Shown here one piece after another: positions 1 to 11,610 of a stretch of 64,000 nt of DNA (the stretch's first letter is position 1; each line of letters begins with the position of its first letter). The DNA lies in the NCBI GenBank assembly GCA_035772735.1, contig JASDFA010000003.1, positions 159,576,001 to 159,640,000 of the forward strand. Reading direction: 5' to 3'. Both the position numbers and the translations under genes were made by a program. The stretch is from Datura wrightii. Taxonomy: Eukaryota; Streptophyta; Magnoliopsida; Solanales; Solanaceae. The notes below the pieces were generated by a model. That model had not been told where the DNA came from. It did no database searches and saw only the letters and a list, made by a program, of their open reading frames with translations.

Positions 1-543
1 TTAAATTTTGAAACTAGCAAATATTTTGAAACAACTATTTTTAATATAATTAGCAATTAAAATGGAACATAGAGAGTAGTTACAATAGAGGCAATAAATC
101 ATAATTAAAACTATGTTAAATTTATCTGATAAAAACCTCCAAGTTCGCCGTTAATTCACCATAACATTCATGTTCAATGCCAAATCAAGCTCATTAGATA
201 GCAAAAATATAAAAGAGTTATGGTAGAAACAACACAAGATAATTCATATAAATTTTATTGAGTAGACAACCTCACTATAATGTAGATAACTAATCAAGAT
301 ATAATACAGATTCTTAAATAATGTAGAAGGTACAATATCACCTAAATCATGCGATCTAAGTTCTTGCAAAAATAAAGAGAAAAATAAATAAAGAGCTACT
401 GGTGATATGAATTATTCGAGAGTTCAGATATATATTTAAGATAATATCTTGAAAGAAATTAATATTGCACGGGAATACGTCGTAAGAGTATATATCCATT
501 ATTAAGCTGACATTTCTTTTTGGATATATACTATTGAACTATA
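1..543. other. AT-rich intergenic DNA
   Basis: No open frame with recognisable protein content, no RNA gene and no clear repeat structure is visible. The stretch is strongly AT-rich and ends in the 8-bp target duplication (gaactata, 536-543) of the next element. Confidence 0.6.
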
Positions 544-848
544 CAGGGGCGGATTTACCTTTACCCGAGGAGTGTCACATGACACTGCTTCGTCGAATTA
601 TTTTACTATATATGCATATATATAAATAATAAAAAGTAAAACTATAAGGTACAAATACTAAAAGGACACTACTTATTTACAAAGTTGTGCATTGGCTTGA
701 TTGTTAGGAGCTTCCTCTTTCATGTAAAAGGTCATGGGTTCAAGCTCACTTAGACTCATTTTTTAAAAAAAATTTTACTCTTACTCTTTCATTTACTCAT
801 CTTTTAAAATTGTGACACCGCTTGTGAAAAATTCTACGTATCCTACTA
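544..848 (+). mobile_element. short non-autonomous element with 8-bp TSD
   Basis: The 305-bp segment starts CAGGGGCGGA, a terminus common to plant hAT-type elements, and is flanked by perfect 8-bp direct repeats gaactata at 536-543 and 849-856; 8 bp is the usual hAT duplication size. The right end does not mirror the left, so the inverted repeat is lost or never existed. Inside, near 690-750, a stretch resembling tRNA-type polymerase III boxes is visible, with a B-box-like GGGTTCAAGCTC, as in SINEs. The element codes for nothing. Either a degenerate hAT MITE or a SINE-like composite is possible; the duplication is the firmest evidence. Confidence 0.55.
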
Positions 849-856
849 GAACTATA

Positions 857-1240
857 TCTAATTTCTATTTGGTGAATCAAGGAACATATTTCTTGACATC
901 ATATAACTTAAATTTTATAATGATATCAAGTTTTAATAAAATATAATATTTTTAAGGTGACACATTCAGATCAATATGCAAAAAGAAAAAAAGGAAGGGG
1001 GGTGAGGGGCAGGCATGAAGGTGAAGGGAAAGGCAACAAATATATAGAGCACATAACATTTCATAAATTTTAAGAAGGAAAAACTATGATGATAGTAAAA
1101 AAGAATGAAAGTGTACTCATCAAAACAATAATTTCCAAACAACAATAAAAATAATACTAATATTTTAATAGAAATTTTAAGATAATAACTTTGAAGGATT
1201 CATGCATGGTGATTACAAATTTCTAATAGTTAATGGCGCA
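857..1240. other. intergenic, purine-rich patch
   Basis: No gene is seen. A G/A-rich patch lies near 985-1045. The 5' end of the downstream LINE probably falls at about 1215-1260, but no target duplication could be matched, so the border is approximate. Confidence 0.5.
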
Positions 1241-1312
1241 CGTTAGTTAAACGTCCGCCAACTGGTCAGCCATGGCTAAAGGGAAAGGAAAGGACGAGGA
1301 CGACCACGAAAA

Positions 1313-2667
1313 ATGCCAATAATGAGATCAAGAAGCTCTAATAAAACTCAAGAACACCAACTGAGTAAACCTCAAAGAACTAATGAAGTAGTGGTGATGA
1401 TGGATTCAGCTGGAATAACTATGGAACTAGATCTGGATACTCCATTGATACATGGATCTAAAACATCGGGTGGTCATATACTGGAGGATGTAGAAGAAGA
1501 AGAATTTAATGTTACAGATCTAGGGCAGCATGGCAATGGAATAGTGAAGCAGATCCTTGAGCTTGGAACAATAAAAAGAAGTATGTAGCGGATCATACCT
1601 CCAACTTTAGATCAGGTTAAAGAGCAGGATGTACCTTGGTCTAATCTTTTTAGTGGTAATCATGCAGCTGAGAATGGTATGACTCTTACTTACATCCCCC
1701 TTCCAATTGAAAATGGAAATGTGGTGGTGCAGTTAGATAAGGCTGAAATTGAAAAGGAGGTTGCTAAATGGGAATCTGCTCTAGTAGTGTATGTGATTGG
1801 GGAAACTCCAGGATTCAATGCTATGAATAGATATATCAAACAGAACTGGACTAAAGTGGCTCCTCCTATCATATATTTACATGATGATGGGTATTATATA
1901 GTCAGATTCCAGTCACTGGTGGACATGTATTTGATTTTGCAGGGAGGACCATATATAATCAACTATAGGCCACTTATCTTGAAGCAATGGTCGGCAGAGT
2001 TGAACTTTGATAAGGATTTTTTCACTGAGATTCTCCTCTGAGTTATATTTCCTAAACTTCCTATGACTGGATACAGTTGTGATTCTTTAAGTCGCATTGC
2101 TAGTGCTATAGGAAATCCGCTATTTGCTGATGAGTATACATCGAAGAAGACACGAATTTTCTTTGCTAGGGTACTTATCAAAGTGAATGTGACCAAACTA
2201 CTACCTACTAGAGTATTGGTAAAAGATCCAAGTGGTAAAGAGTATGAACAAGAAGTGGCTTGAAGATTGGCAACATCTGCGAGGAGCTACCAGAGCAGCC
2301 ACAACAGCCTGTGCAACCTCGAAGAGGAAGAAGGAGGAGGCCAACCAAGGTAACTCAAGAGTGGCAGTATAAAGGTAAAATTGCTCAGCCTATCATTGAT
2401 GGTATCAAGAAATCTAAAGAAGTGGATATAAGTAATACTGAGAAAGAACGTACTAAAAGTTGTCCAGCTAAGGCTACTGATGTGCAGATAATTAGCCCTA
2501 ATAAATCTGGAGGTATAAAAGAAATTTTTAATATGTTCAATGAGCATGAATTTCCTGTATTGAGATCAGCCAACCTGAGAAGTAGCTCGGAGGCAAATCA
2601 AAGGAAATATAGTCCAAGTAGTTCCACTCTTAGAGATAAAGGGGGAACACTACTTCTTTTTCAATGA
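1313..2667 (+). pseudogene. LINE ORF1 remnant (DUF4283, nucleic-acid binding)
   Basis: Three or more in-phase pieces remain. The piece at 1679-2041 reads as the DUF4283 core (tryptophan-rich, with the signature ...ILKQWSAELNF...). The piece at 2063-2263 continues with the segment containing DSLSRIASAIGNPL that follows DUF4283 in plant LINEs. The CCHC zinc knuckle expected next is not recognisable; instead there is an Arg-rich tract with RRGRRRR at 2320-2345. In the family, ORF1 coats the element RNA in the ribonucleoprotein. A stop after the DUF4283 core (2039-2041) and frame changes near 1585 and 2265 kill the frame. ORF1 ends at TGA 2665-2667, overlapping the ORF2 ATG at 2664 in an ATGA arrangement. 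Confidence 0.8.
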
Positions 2668-5600
2668 CCTAATTGTTTTGGAATGTAATAGGCTCCAATA
2701 AGTGGTACAGACAGAAGGAGTTCAAACAATATATAAAATGAGGATGTGAAAGTAGCTGGCCTTGCGGAAACTAGAGTAAAGCAGCATAATGCTCAAAGAA
2801 TAATGCAAAATCTAATGCCGAGGTGTATGAGTTTGCAAAATTACCAACATGCTGCAAATGGTAGGATATGGGTATTGTGGAATAGCAGATTGTATAATAT
2901 TACACTAATTAGAGTAGAAGCTCAGCTGATTCACTGCTTAATTGTTGATAAACAAGATGACACTGAATGGTTACTAACTGTGGTGTATGGTTTTAATATA
3001 ATAAAACAAAGGAAGTTGTGGGATGCCTTGCTCTTAATCTTACACTTCTAAGCCTTGGTTAGTATGTGGAGATTTTAATGCTGTGTTATATTTTCAAGAT
3101 AGGAAACATGGAAATCCTATAACAATGGCTGAGATCAAAGACTTTTCAAATTGCATTCATAAGTTGAAACTCACTGAGCTATCATGAAAAGGGAATTATT
3201 ACACATGGACCAACAAACAATAAGAAGGAAGTAGGATTTATAGCATGATAGGCAGAGTTTTGGTAATGATGATTGAATATTTTTTTGGGGACAAGTAGTA
3301 ATAGAATATGATGTTCATAATGTGTCTGATCATTATCCTGTGGTTTTAAACATAAGGGGCCATCACATGACTATTAAGAGTCCTTTTCGATTTTTTAATA
3401 TTTGGGCTGATCATCAGGATTTTCTTGAGCTTGTTAATGAAGTTTAGAATCTTGATTCGGTCAATGAGGAATGCATGGTTTAAATTGAAAAAGCTGAAAC
3501 CTTATTTGAAGAAGTTGAATAATTGTGAATTCAGAGGGATAGCACTGAGAATAGAGCAAGCCATAATAGAGTTGAGATAGATTCAAACTCAACTTGAAGG
3601 CAATTCACTGATGATTTGGCTGCTAGGGAGAAAAATGCATTGGAACAGCTAGAAAAATGGGACCTCTTGGAGGAGAGTATTATGAAGCAAAAGGCTAGAG
3701 ACAAATGGATCAAGTTAGGAGACTCCAATACTAAATATTTCTCTTCAGTAATGAAAGAGAAGCGACATAGGAAATAGATCATTGAGCTCACTAGCCTAAT
3801 AGGTAGCAAGTTGACTAATAATGGAGCTATAAAGGAGGAAATTATTCATTTCTATAAGGGATTGTTGGGTACTGCTGCTACTTCTTTACCTGCAGTCAAA
3901 AAGATCACTACGAGAAATGAACCTGTACTAACTCAGAACAACAACAAGATTTGTGTGTTAATGTCATAGAGCATGAGATATGAGAGGCATTGATGAGTAT
4001 AGGAGATGACAAATCACCAGGAGTAGATGGATATAATGCAGTCTTTCTTAAGAAGACGTGGCACATAGTTAAAGAGGTTATCATTGCTGATGTCATGGAT
4101 TTCTTTAACAAGAGAAGATTGTATAGAGCTGTCAATTGCACTTCAGTGACATTAGTTCCAAAAACTAGCCATCCTACTATAATAAAGGAGTTTCGGTCAA
4201 TAGCTTGTTGTATAGTCTTGTACAAAATCATCTCCAAAATACTAACTATTAGGCTGCAAGTAGTTATGCTAAGATAATTAATGAGACTCAGGCAGGTTTC
4301 ATACCTGGGAGGAAGATAGCAGACAACATTATTATTGCTCATAAGCCGGTGAAGGCTTATAATAGGAGACATATCTCTCCTAGGTGTATGATCAAAATAG
4401 ACTTGAGGAAGGCTTATGATTCATTCGAATGGGGTTTTTTGAAGTAGGTTATGGAGGAACTCAGGTTTCCTGAAAAGTTTATTGATTGGATATTTGAGTG
4501 TGTCTAGACAGTAAACTATTCAATTCTCATTAATGGTGAATCTTCTCCTCCTTTTAATGCTTCTAAAGGGTTGAGACAGGGAGACCCACTATCTCCTTAT
4601 CTATTTTTCATATCCATGGAGTATCTAAGTAGGAGTCTACGAGAGCTCAAGCAAGGAAAAATTTTCAAATACCATCCAAAGATGTTCTCGACTTCAACTC
4701 ACTCACCTGTGCTTTGCTAATGATCTACTACTTTTTTTAGAGGTGAGTTGGAGTCAGTGCAAACTATAAATCAGAGTTTCAATGCTTTCTCTCAAGCTTC
4801 AGGTTTGCAAACAAATTTAGATAGAAGTGCCATTTATTTTGGAGGAGTTACTCAGGCAGATCAAGCAGTCATATTGCAGCACCTTGGATATACGCTAGGA
4901 GAGCTTCTATTCAGGTATCTGGGAATTTCACTTTAATCTAAGAAGTTAACTATTTTACAACAACAACCTCTAATTGAGAAAATAGTAAGTAGAATTACAT
5001 CATGGACAGATAGGAAACTATCCTATGCAGGCAGAACTCAGATGGTGCAGTCAGTAGCTTTTGGTATACAAGCATATTGGGCACAAATGTTTCTTTTACC
5101 TGCAAAAGTATTGAAGACTATTGAAGCTTAGTGCCGGAGCTATTTGTGGTCAGGGGTGAATACCATTAATTTAAAGGCTTTAGTAGCATGGAATAGAGTG
5201 TGTACATCAAAATCTTCTGGAGGGCTTAATCTTATCAATATGAAGTTATGGAACAAAGCAGTCGTAGGGAAAAGTTGTTGGGACTTAGCTCACAAAGTAG
5301 ATGTATTATGGATTAGATGGATTCATTCATATTACATTAAGGGACAAAATTTTGATAGCATGGGCATCCCACAAGATAGTTGGATGGTTCGAAAGATTAT
5401 GGTGGCAAGGAATTTGTGGAGACAACACCAATCCCAAGGTGTACATGGCAGGAAAAGCTTCACTAGAGAATTATACTTTCAACTTTTGGGGGATTTGCCT
5501 AGGACACCATGGAAAGTGTTGATGTTCCAGAATGTAGCTAGACCAAAGGCCATCTTCACAATGTGGCTGGCCTTACAAAATCGACTGTTAACGGCTGATA

Positions 5601-5859
5601 GATTGGTTCACTGGGGATTTGGATAGATCCAGTTTGTGTGCTATGCAGGAGCAATGCAGAGATAAAAGATCATATATTTACAGATTGCTTATTTGCACAA
5701 ACAATCTGGGGTATACTAAGGCAGTGGCTAGGAAGACAATGTAATTTAGCTGCAACTTGGACCCATATGCTTCAACGGATAATCATCAATGGTAAGGGAA
5801 AGTTTATTGATGCTCAAGTACTTTGGCTAGTATTTGCAGAAACATGTTATGCAATCTAG
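2664..5859 (+). pseudogene. LINE ORF2 remnant: endonuclease, reverse transcriptase, zf-RVT
   Basis: From 2664 the frame begins with the usual N-terminus of plant LINE ORF2 (FWNV...NKWYRQKE), interrupted by stops. The 2746-3051 piece is the APE-like endonuclease N-terminus. RT begins near 3990 with DDKSPGVDGYN and VTLVPKTSHP, continues through LRQGDPLSPYLF near 4575-4605, and the catalytic loop near 4713-4736 reads FANDLLLF where FADDLLLF is usual, so one metal-binding aspartate is replaced by Asn. Pieces at 4748-4936 and 5144-5859 carry the RT thumb region and the zf-RVT domain, ending with the cysteine/histidine segment CRSNAEIKDHIFTDC. At least eight breaks make the protein non-functional. 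In living elements it nicks target DNA and primes reverse transcription there. Confidence 0.85.
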
Positions 5860-6142
5860 ATGGAGTGTAACCAAAAGAGGTTTGAATAGAGATGCAACGA
5901 GTCAAATCATTTAGCAAAAAAAGTGGCTTACATTTGTTCTATTCGATCGCCTAACAGAACTCAAAATTTAGTGTATTCATGGAGTTTTTGAAATAGGAGT
6001 AGACTAATAGTTAAGGAGGATAGCTAGTTTAATGTGGTAGAAGAGATAAGTTTTTGAAAAAAAAGCTAGACTGTGTTAGTTTAATTATGCTTTGTAATGT
6101 TTATTGGTGATTAATAAAATTGTTAGTTACCCAAAAAAATAG

Positions 6143-8832
6143 TTTCTCAAAATTTTACCTATCAAATTTAAAGAGGTATAGCTAAGATCTATTTATTTTC
6201 TTAAATATTATTATATTCCACTTTTATGAGAAGTTATGAACCTACATGAACCTTCATAATAAGAAATATACTCAATTCTCCGACGCATACTTTCTAGTTA
6301 GCTATATATTTTTTTAGTTATTTATTTTCTTCATTAAATGAGTCTTATGAATTAGTTTTGGTTTAAAAAATAATTGTTAATCATACAACACTGATATGAA
6401 AAGAAATTCAAAACAAAATGTGTATTCTTATATGATATTACTGTAATAATTTTCATACAAGGGATATAAAATTTCAATATCTTTTAAACTCTAAAGGATA
6501 AGAGATTAAAAGAAAATTTTAATCCATGTTCTTTCCTTTTTTTTCTCTTTTTCTTCAATATTTAAGCTCATATAATTATATGCTTAGATTTCTTGTGTAG
6601 GATAACACCGAAATATCTCATTTTTCTTCCGTTGAAAAATTTCAAGAGATGTTATTTTGTTTCTACACGCAAAGTAATCCAGACAAACATTTATAAAATG
6701 TTAATTAGAAACATTAATATTGACCTAAATTCCAATTTTGCAAAGAAATATATATTAAAAAAATAATCAAAGTAAAGAAATTCACCATCCTTCATGCAAC
6801 CGAAAAAGAAAAAGAGTTACAAATTAAATACATTTTACATAATAATGTAGATTAATTTTTAAGGAAGGTTCAAGTTAAATAACTTTCTGCTATTTATCAT
6901 AACTTGACACGTGATTTTTCCTATAAATTCATTCTCTTTAGAAAAATAATAAAAACAATAAATAAGAAGAAGAAAAAATAACAATCACCACATATTGTCA
7001 TCCTCATCAATAAAATATTAAAAAATATTTTTATCTCAATTCAAACTTATTCTCATCCTTACTCAAATATATCTATGTAGTTCATGAGCCTCCTTAAAAA
7101 ATTCATATTGAGAAAAATTGGACTCTATAAAGTTGGAGAAGTTATTTTCTTGATAATGCCTATCAACTTGAAAATATGTCATTATTTTTTAAAATTGTTT
7201 TCTTAAATATAGGATTCTTTAAATAAAAAAAGTCTTTTCCCCCTAACGTCTTTATTTTTGAAAACTGTTTCTTAAAAATTAAAAAGTTTAAATTGCGCTT
7301 CACGTGTGTGTTTGTGAGGTAGTGGGGAAATGGGGGTAAAAGACGTGCAATTAGGTTAGTTTTAACTTTATTTTACTTATTTTTCCTTTTATCTTTTTTT
7401 TTTGAATTATTTTATGAATCAATTTATGAAAATTTTTCTTCTAATATTTTATATTATAATTTAAATTTAGTCTATTAAATAAATTTAAATACTTTTTTTA
7501 ATTTAAAAATAATTAAATATTAAATATATTTTTTAAAAAAATACAAACTCCGAAAACCGTGCACTGCTTAAGAATATATTAATAAACTTCTATTCCACTA
7601 TTTTGTTTTGATTATCACTATTTTTATTTGGAAGAAACTAACAAGAATGGTGTTGTGAAACACATTCTAACTTTATTGTTAAAGCTGATTTCAATTAATT
7701 TAATGTAATGTTTTTTTCTTTAACTCATTTAAAAATTTAAAGAAGATATTTTATCGTTAGATTTCCTTCAGAAAATATTTGTGTTCTTTTCTTCATTTAG
7801 CATTACTTTAGATTAACTATATTAATATTCTATTATCTTAGAATATTATTTTAATCCAGCAAAGATAATCTCAAATTATTTGGCGATTATACTATCAAAG
7901 CATGACTTCTACGAACTTAAAATCCTTTTTATTTAGGAGATTCTTGCCCAATTTATTTTTTTATTCTTATTCATATTCATTTTTTATCAATTCAAATCTG
8001 ATTTAATCTGCTCATTTGCCACCACTAATTAGAGATTGGCAGCATTTACATTTATATTTTATTTTTCATTCGGTGTTCGAAATCAATATCAAAATTCAAC
8101 TAAATTTGAATTCGTATATTGCAGAGTTATTCTTTAGGACGACCACATTTATATTACCTTTTATATAAACTCATTAAATTAGAATTTTTATTGGGGAAAA
8201 AAAGATAGAAGGAAAATCACGGATTACATTTGACCTCAGGAAGAGCTTTCAATGGGAAACCTCTTGGTTTCTTGCTAAAAATATTTAGAATTTCATGAAC
8301 GAAAACTTAAGTTTTGAGACCTTATAATAGAATTCGATAAATATAACATCAATCATATGAGGATCATATATTCAGGTAATATAAATTTAGACTAGCCAAA
8401 ATAATCAAATATTATCTAGCATATTGTAAAAAAGACGGAGAAAGACTGGTTTATACATTAATCATCGAGTGAATTTCACATATATTTTTCAATTTTTATT
8501 TTACAATAAATATTAATAAATTATTTTTGTAATGAAAAAATAATATTCATCCAAGTATCACAAAATGTTATTAAACTATTAACAAGAAATCGCTCACATA
8601 GGGTCACTAGATCATAAAAACCATAAGGTCTACACTTTCTAATAAAAAACAAATGAAGGTAGTATTAAGAAAAATAATGAATTTTTCTTAATTTAAAATC
8701 AAATGGATAAATAAAAAATTATTTATTTTAATATAACGCTCAAGAAAAAAATAAATCAAAGAGAGTATTTAGCTTTTATCGTAAATTGAAAATAGTAGTG
8801 ACAACAAAGAAATAAACCAAATGAGTAGTAAG
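6143..8832. other. AT-rich intergenic DNA
   Basis: Nothing codes here that I can recognise. A G-box-like CACGTG lies at about 7301 in a GT-rich patch, with no gene next to it. Long homopolymer-rich A/T tracts dominate. Confidence 0.6.
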
Positions 8833-9565
8833 TGTTGGGAAAAACAAAGTACAAATAAAAGAGCATGATAGGGTAGTAATGGAAGAATATTCAAATCAAA
8901 ATTTTTTCAATCAATTTGAATCAAGGAAAGAACTCAAATAGAATTTAAATAGGTCTGGGCAGCAGCTAATTACTAACAAATATGAATATTGCAAGATAAA
9001 ATAAATCAATCACACAAGATACCAAGTTTATGTAGAAAAACCTCTTCGATGTGAAGAGTAAAAAATCACGGGACTAAAAACTCCACTATAATCAACAAGA
9101 GCTACAAAATATTTTCCAAAATAGCTACCAAACAAGTGCCAAACAGCGAGCAACAATATAAAGAGGTAGCACCAAAAAAGTAAAGAAGAAAAAGATCAAT
9201 CATCCAAAAATGCAGCTATTGTTCACGAGCAAAAAATTGAAGCTACAGGATACCAAATCCACTTCTATTAGTTCTTAATCAGATTAAGATGATAGAAACA
9301 ATATATCTAAAAATCAGCTCAATCGAACAAGAAACAAAATGAGAATTGTAATTTGAAGCGAGCTGCTAGGGCTGAAATTTTCTATGCAAAAATCTACCTT
9401 TTTCCTCTCTATATAGCTGCTGTAATTTTCTCAGTGTCTATAAAATAAGACCTAAAGAAGTCTTACATATGCACCATGATAGTGGGCTTACGGTCAGAAA
9501 TGGACTGATCCAAATCGAACTTTTATTTATCCACATATAAAGATAAAAAGATCCAAAACCCAACA
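8833..9565. mobile_element. solo LTR, probably copia-type
   Basis: The 733-bp segment starts TGTTGGG and ends CCCAACA, a 7-bp perfect terminal inverted repeat with the TG...CA ends of an LTR. It is flanked by gtaag (8828-8832) and gtaaa (9566-9570), a 5-bp target duplication with one mismatch. No gag, pol, primer-binding site or second LTR is adjacent, so it is most simply a solo LTR left by recombination between two LTRs. The short length and TGTTGGG start favour Ty1/copia, which is inference. Transcriptional orientation is not settled. Confidence 0.7.
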
Positions 9566-9671
9566 GTAAACACAAACTGGACTATGAGAATAACAAGATT
9601 TAATTAGGATAGAAAAATGAGTATATAGTTGTTAGGGAATTAAAATATGAATGAATATATCCTGCTTTCCT

Positions 9672-10032
9672 CAGGTGTGTTCTCATAATATTTTTTGTGT
9701 TCAATTGCTTAAAATTTTTGAAAAATATTTTTTTTAGGAAAGCAACTTTTTTGAAAATAAGAAAAATGATTTTTTTAAGAAAAAAAAGAAAAAATAAGTA
9801 ACATTATCTCCTCTCCACCTTCACAATCATCCACCCCACTCTCCAGTCCCACCCTGACCCACCGCAACCCACCCCATTCTAATCCTTGTAATTTTGTCTT
9901 TGATATATACAAATAGTTTTAAAATAATATTTTTTACTTACATACTGAACGTAAAAAAATAAATAAATAAGAAACAACTTATTTTCGCAAAAAATATTTT
10001 TTTGAAAATTTTTCTACGCTGAACACACCCTA
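9672..10032. mobile_element. fold-back/MITE-like element
   Basis: Imperfect terminal inverted repeats frame about 360 bp: AGGTGTGTTC at 9673-9682 and GAACACACCC at 10021-10030. Inside, A/T-rich arms (GAAAAATATTTTTT-like on the left, AAAAAATATTTTTTTG-like on the right) flank a C-rich centre (9806-9880, CCACCCCACTCTCCAGTC). No open frame is present. The arrangement is typical of plant MITEs or fold-back elements. No target duplication was established, so the family is not assigned. Confidence 0.5.
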
Positions 10033-10617
10033 ATTGAAAAATGCATATCATTTTGGAACAAAGAGAATTTACAATTTCAGAAAGTACAAGTTCTATTGCT
10101 TCTTCTACAACTATTCATAACATGTGCCTTCATATTTACTAATAGTAGTAGTATAATGCTTCCTTCGGTTCATTTCAGCTGTGATCCTTGCTGAAAATGG
10201 ATAATCTAAAATAATTGTTATTTTTGAAAAATTAAGATATAATTAATTATAAATTTTTATTTTTATTTTTGTTTAATAACATGGAGAGAAATTAATGTGG
10301 CGACAAAAAAAATAATATTAAATTAATATTAAAGAATAAATAAGGATAATTTAGTTAAATTATCTTTGTTTGTGTTAACAAACAATTTGAAATACCTCGA
10401 CTTTTTTAGAACAGGTCCGAATTAAATAGCAATGATTTGAATCATTTCTTTTTACACCATTTTTAGTTAATATTTTCTTAAGAGACGTGCAAAAAACAAT
10501 ATGACAAATAAAATGGATCGAAGAAAATGATAGATGCATGTGTGTTTGCTTTTGTGCGCCCGCATTTGTGTATGTATTATGGATAATATTTTCTACTATT
10601 CTTTCACACAATTAAAA
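10033..10617. other. upstream region of MLP copy 1
   Basis: AT-rich, with no recognised gene. The last 100 bases lead into the TATA motif of MLP copy 1. Confidence 0.4.
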
Positions 10618-10627
10618 TTTATATAAG
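10618..10627 (+). promoter_or_regulatory. TATA box of MLP copy 1
   Basis: TTTATATAAG lies 67 bp upstream of the degenerate start codon (10694). MLP copies 2 and 3 have TATA motifs at comparable distances (about 68-75 bp) followed by a similar leader (CAAC...TTGCTA), so the position is conserved by descent. Confidence 0.5.
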
Positions 10628-10693
10628 AACAACTTTCAAACATTTTCTCACCATATTCTTTTCACAACATTTTGCTACACCGAAGTAGAAAAA

Positions 10694-10872
10694 CTGGATG
10701 TGAAAGACAAGTTGACAACTTCAATAGAGGTGAAGTGCGGAGTACATTTGATTCATGATCTTTTTCACTTTAATCCTCGTAATATACCCAATGTTACCCC
10801 TAATAAAGTCAAGTTTTGAGTTTCATGAAAGTGTAAAGGCCGGTACGATAGTTGGCTGAATATATTACATCG
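10694..10872 (+). pseudogene. MLP-like (Bet v 1/PR-10 superfamily) copy 1, exon 1 remnant
   Basis: Aligned by eye with MLP copy 2 (53891-54074), this is the N-terminal exon of a major latex protein-like gene. The start codon is CTG instead of ATG. The frame then reads KDKLTTSIEVKCG...HDLFHFNP, the family N-terminal strand and helix, and stops at TGA at about 10816. The original donor survives as CG|GTAACA at 10873. Family members are about 150-residue cytosolic proteins with a hydrophobic ligand-binding cavity, linked to defence and stress. Exon 2 lies 11 kb away (21843-22099) because a gypsy retrotransposon sits in the intron. Certainly non-functional. Confidence 0.85.
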
Positions 10873-11080
10873 GTAACACACATTTCTCTACTCTCTCTAT
10901 ATATATGATTTACTTTTATTTCTTACGTTTTAGAGTTTTTAATCATTTTTTAAAATAAAAATATTTTTTTATGAAAAAGTTATTTAACGATATTTGGTTA
11001 CCATAAAATATATTCTAAGTAAAATAACTCATTTCACTTGTGTGTTTCCTTATCACTATCCTAACTTTTTACTTTATATC

Positions 11081-11140
11081 TATATACACATACATACATA
11101 CATACATACATATATACATATGTGTGTGTATGTATTTATC

Positions 11141-11170
<30 letters not shown>
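11081..11170. repeat. compound microsatellite (CATA)n-(TG)n-(TA)n
   Basis: Runs of ACATACATACATACAT are followed by TGTGTGTG and about 13 TA units. It lies in the intron of MLP copy 1, before the retrotransposon. Confidence 0.9.
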
Positions 11171-11171
<1 letters not shown>

Positions 11172-11437
11172 TTCTTTACTTGTCCAACTAATTTTTAGAC
11201 ATTGTTAATAACATTTGGTACTCAAAGTTTTAGCAAAATACTCTTTGAAAAAAAGAGAAGGAAAGAAAATTTCAAATATTTTTCTAAAAAAAAAATCCTG
11301 AAAAATTACTTTAGTCATATTTATAAATTAAATCTCCTAACGATTGCCATATTTTCCACAATTTCAAATGTTCTTTTTGATTTGTAAAGACATCATTCAA
11401 CAAAAGAGGCAGAGAGTCTAATTATCTTCTTGAAAAT

Positions 11438-11605
11438 GGGTGACAAAATTAGATACACCTAATTCACCTGACCCACCCAATTTTAATCCAATTCATTTTG
11501 ATCCGTCTAATTTAACCCATTTAATAATTAGATATATATGTAATTTAAGTTGATTAATATAAAATTTTATTAAATATTTTTTAAAAGATATTTTTTATTT
11601 GGTAT
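11438..11605. repeat. left part of an older repeat split by the gypsy insertion
   Basis: Contains GGGTGACAAAATTAG and, at about 11470-11525, CCCACC-AATT-TTCATTTTGATCC-type sequence. A similar tract (CACCCATTTATTAACTCAACTCATTTTGATCCATC) lies on the other side of the retrotransposon at about 21618-21655, and a terminal GACACCCCT lies at about 21679. The simplest reading is one older non-coding element in the MLP intron that the LTR retrotransposon entered. Internal homology is degenerate. Confidence 0.35.
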
Positions 11606-11610
11606 GTTAC

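Larger units (their letters stand above)
1241..6142 (+). mobile_element. degenerate L1-type LINE, nearly full length
   Basis: A two-ORF non-LTR retrotransposon of about 4.9 kb. ORF1 remnants carry the DUF4283 domain typical of plant LINE ORF1. ORF2 remnants follow in the L1 order: APE-type endonuclease, reverse transcriptase, then the zf-RVT domain. The 3' end has a TAATAAA-like motif followed by a short A run at about 6134-6140. Numerous stops and frameshifts break both frames. I could not find a convincing target duplication, so both borders are estimates. The element must be immobile and probably old, judged from the density of breaks. Confidence 0.85.

Noticed and set aside
1215..6160. 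Target duplication for the large LINE
   Set aside because: Only weak similarity between sequence near 1225 and 6140 (AATAGTT); not reported as a duplication.
10994..11191. 65-codon frame rich in Tyr, Ile and His
   Set aside because: It is a translation of the CATA/TA microsatellite.
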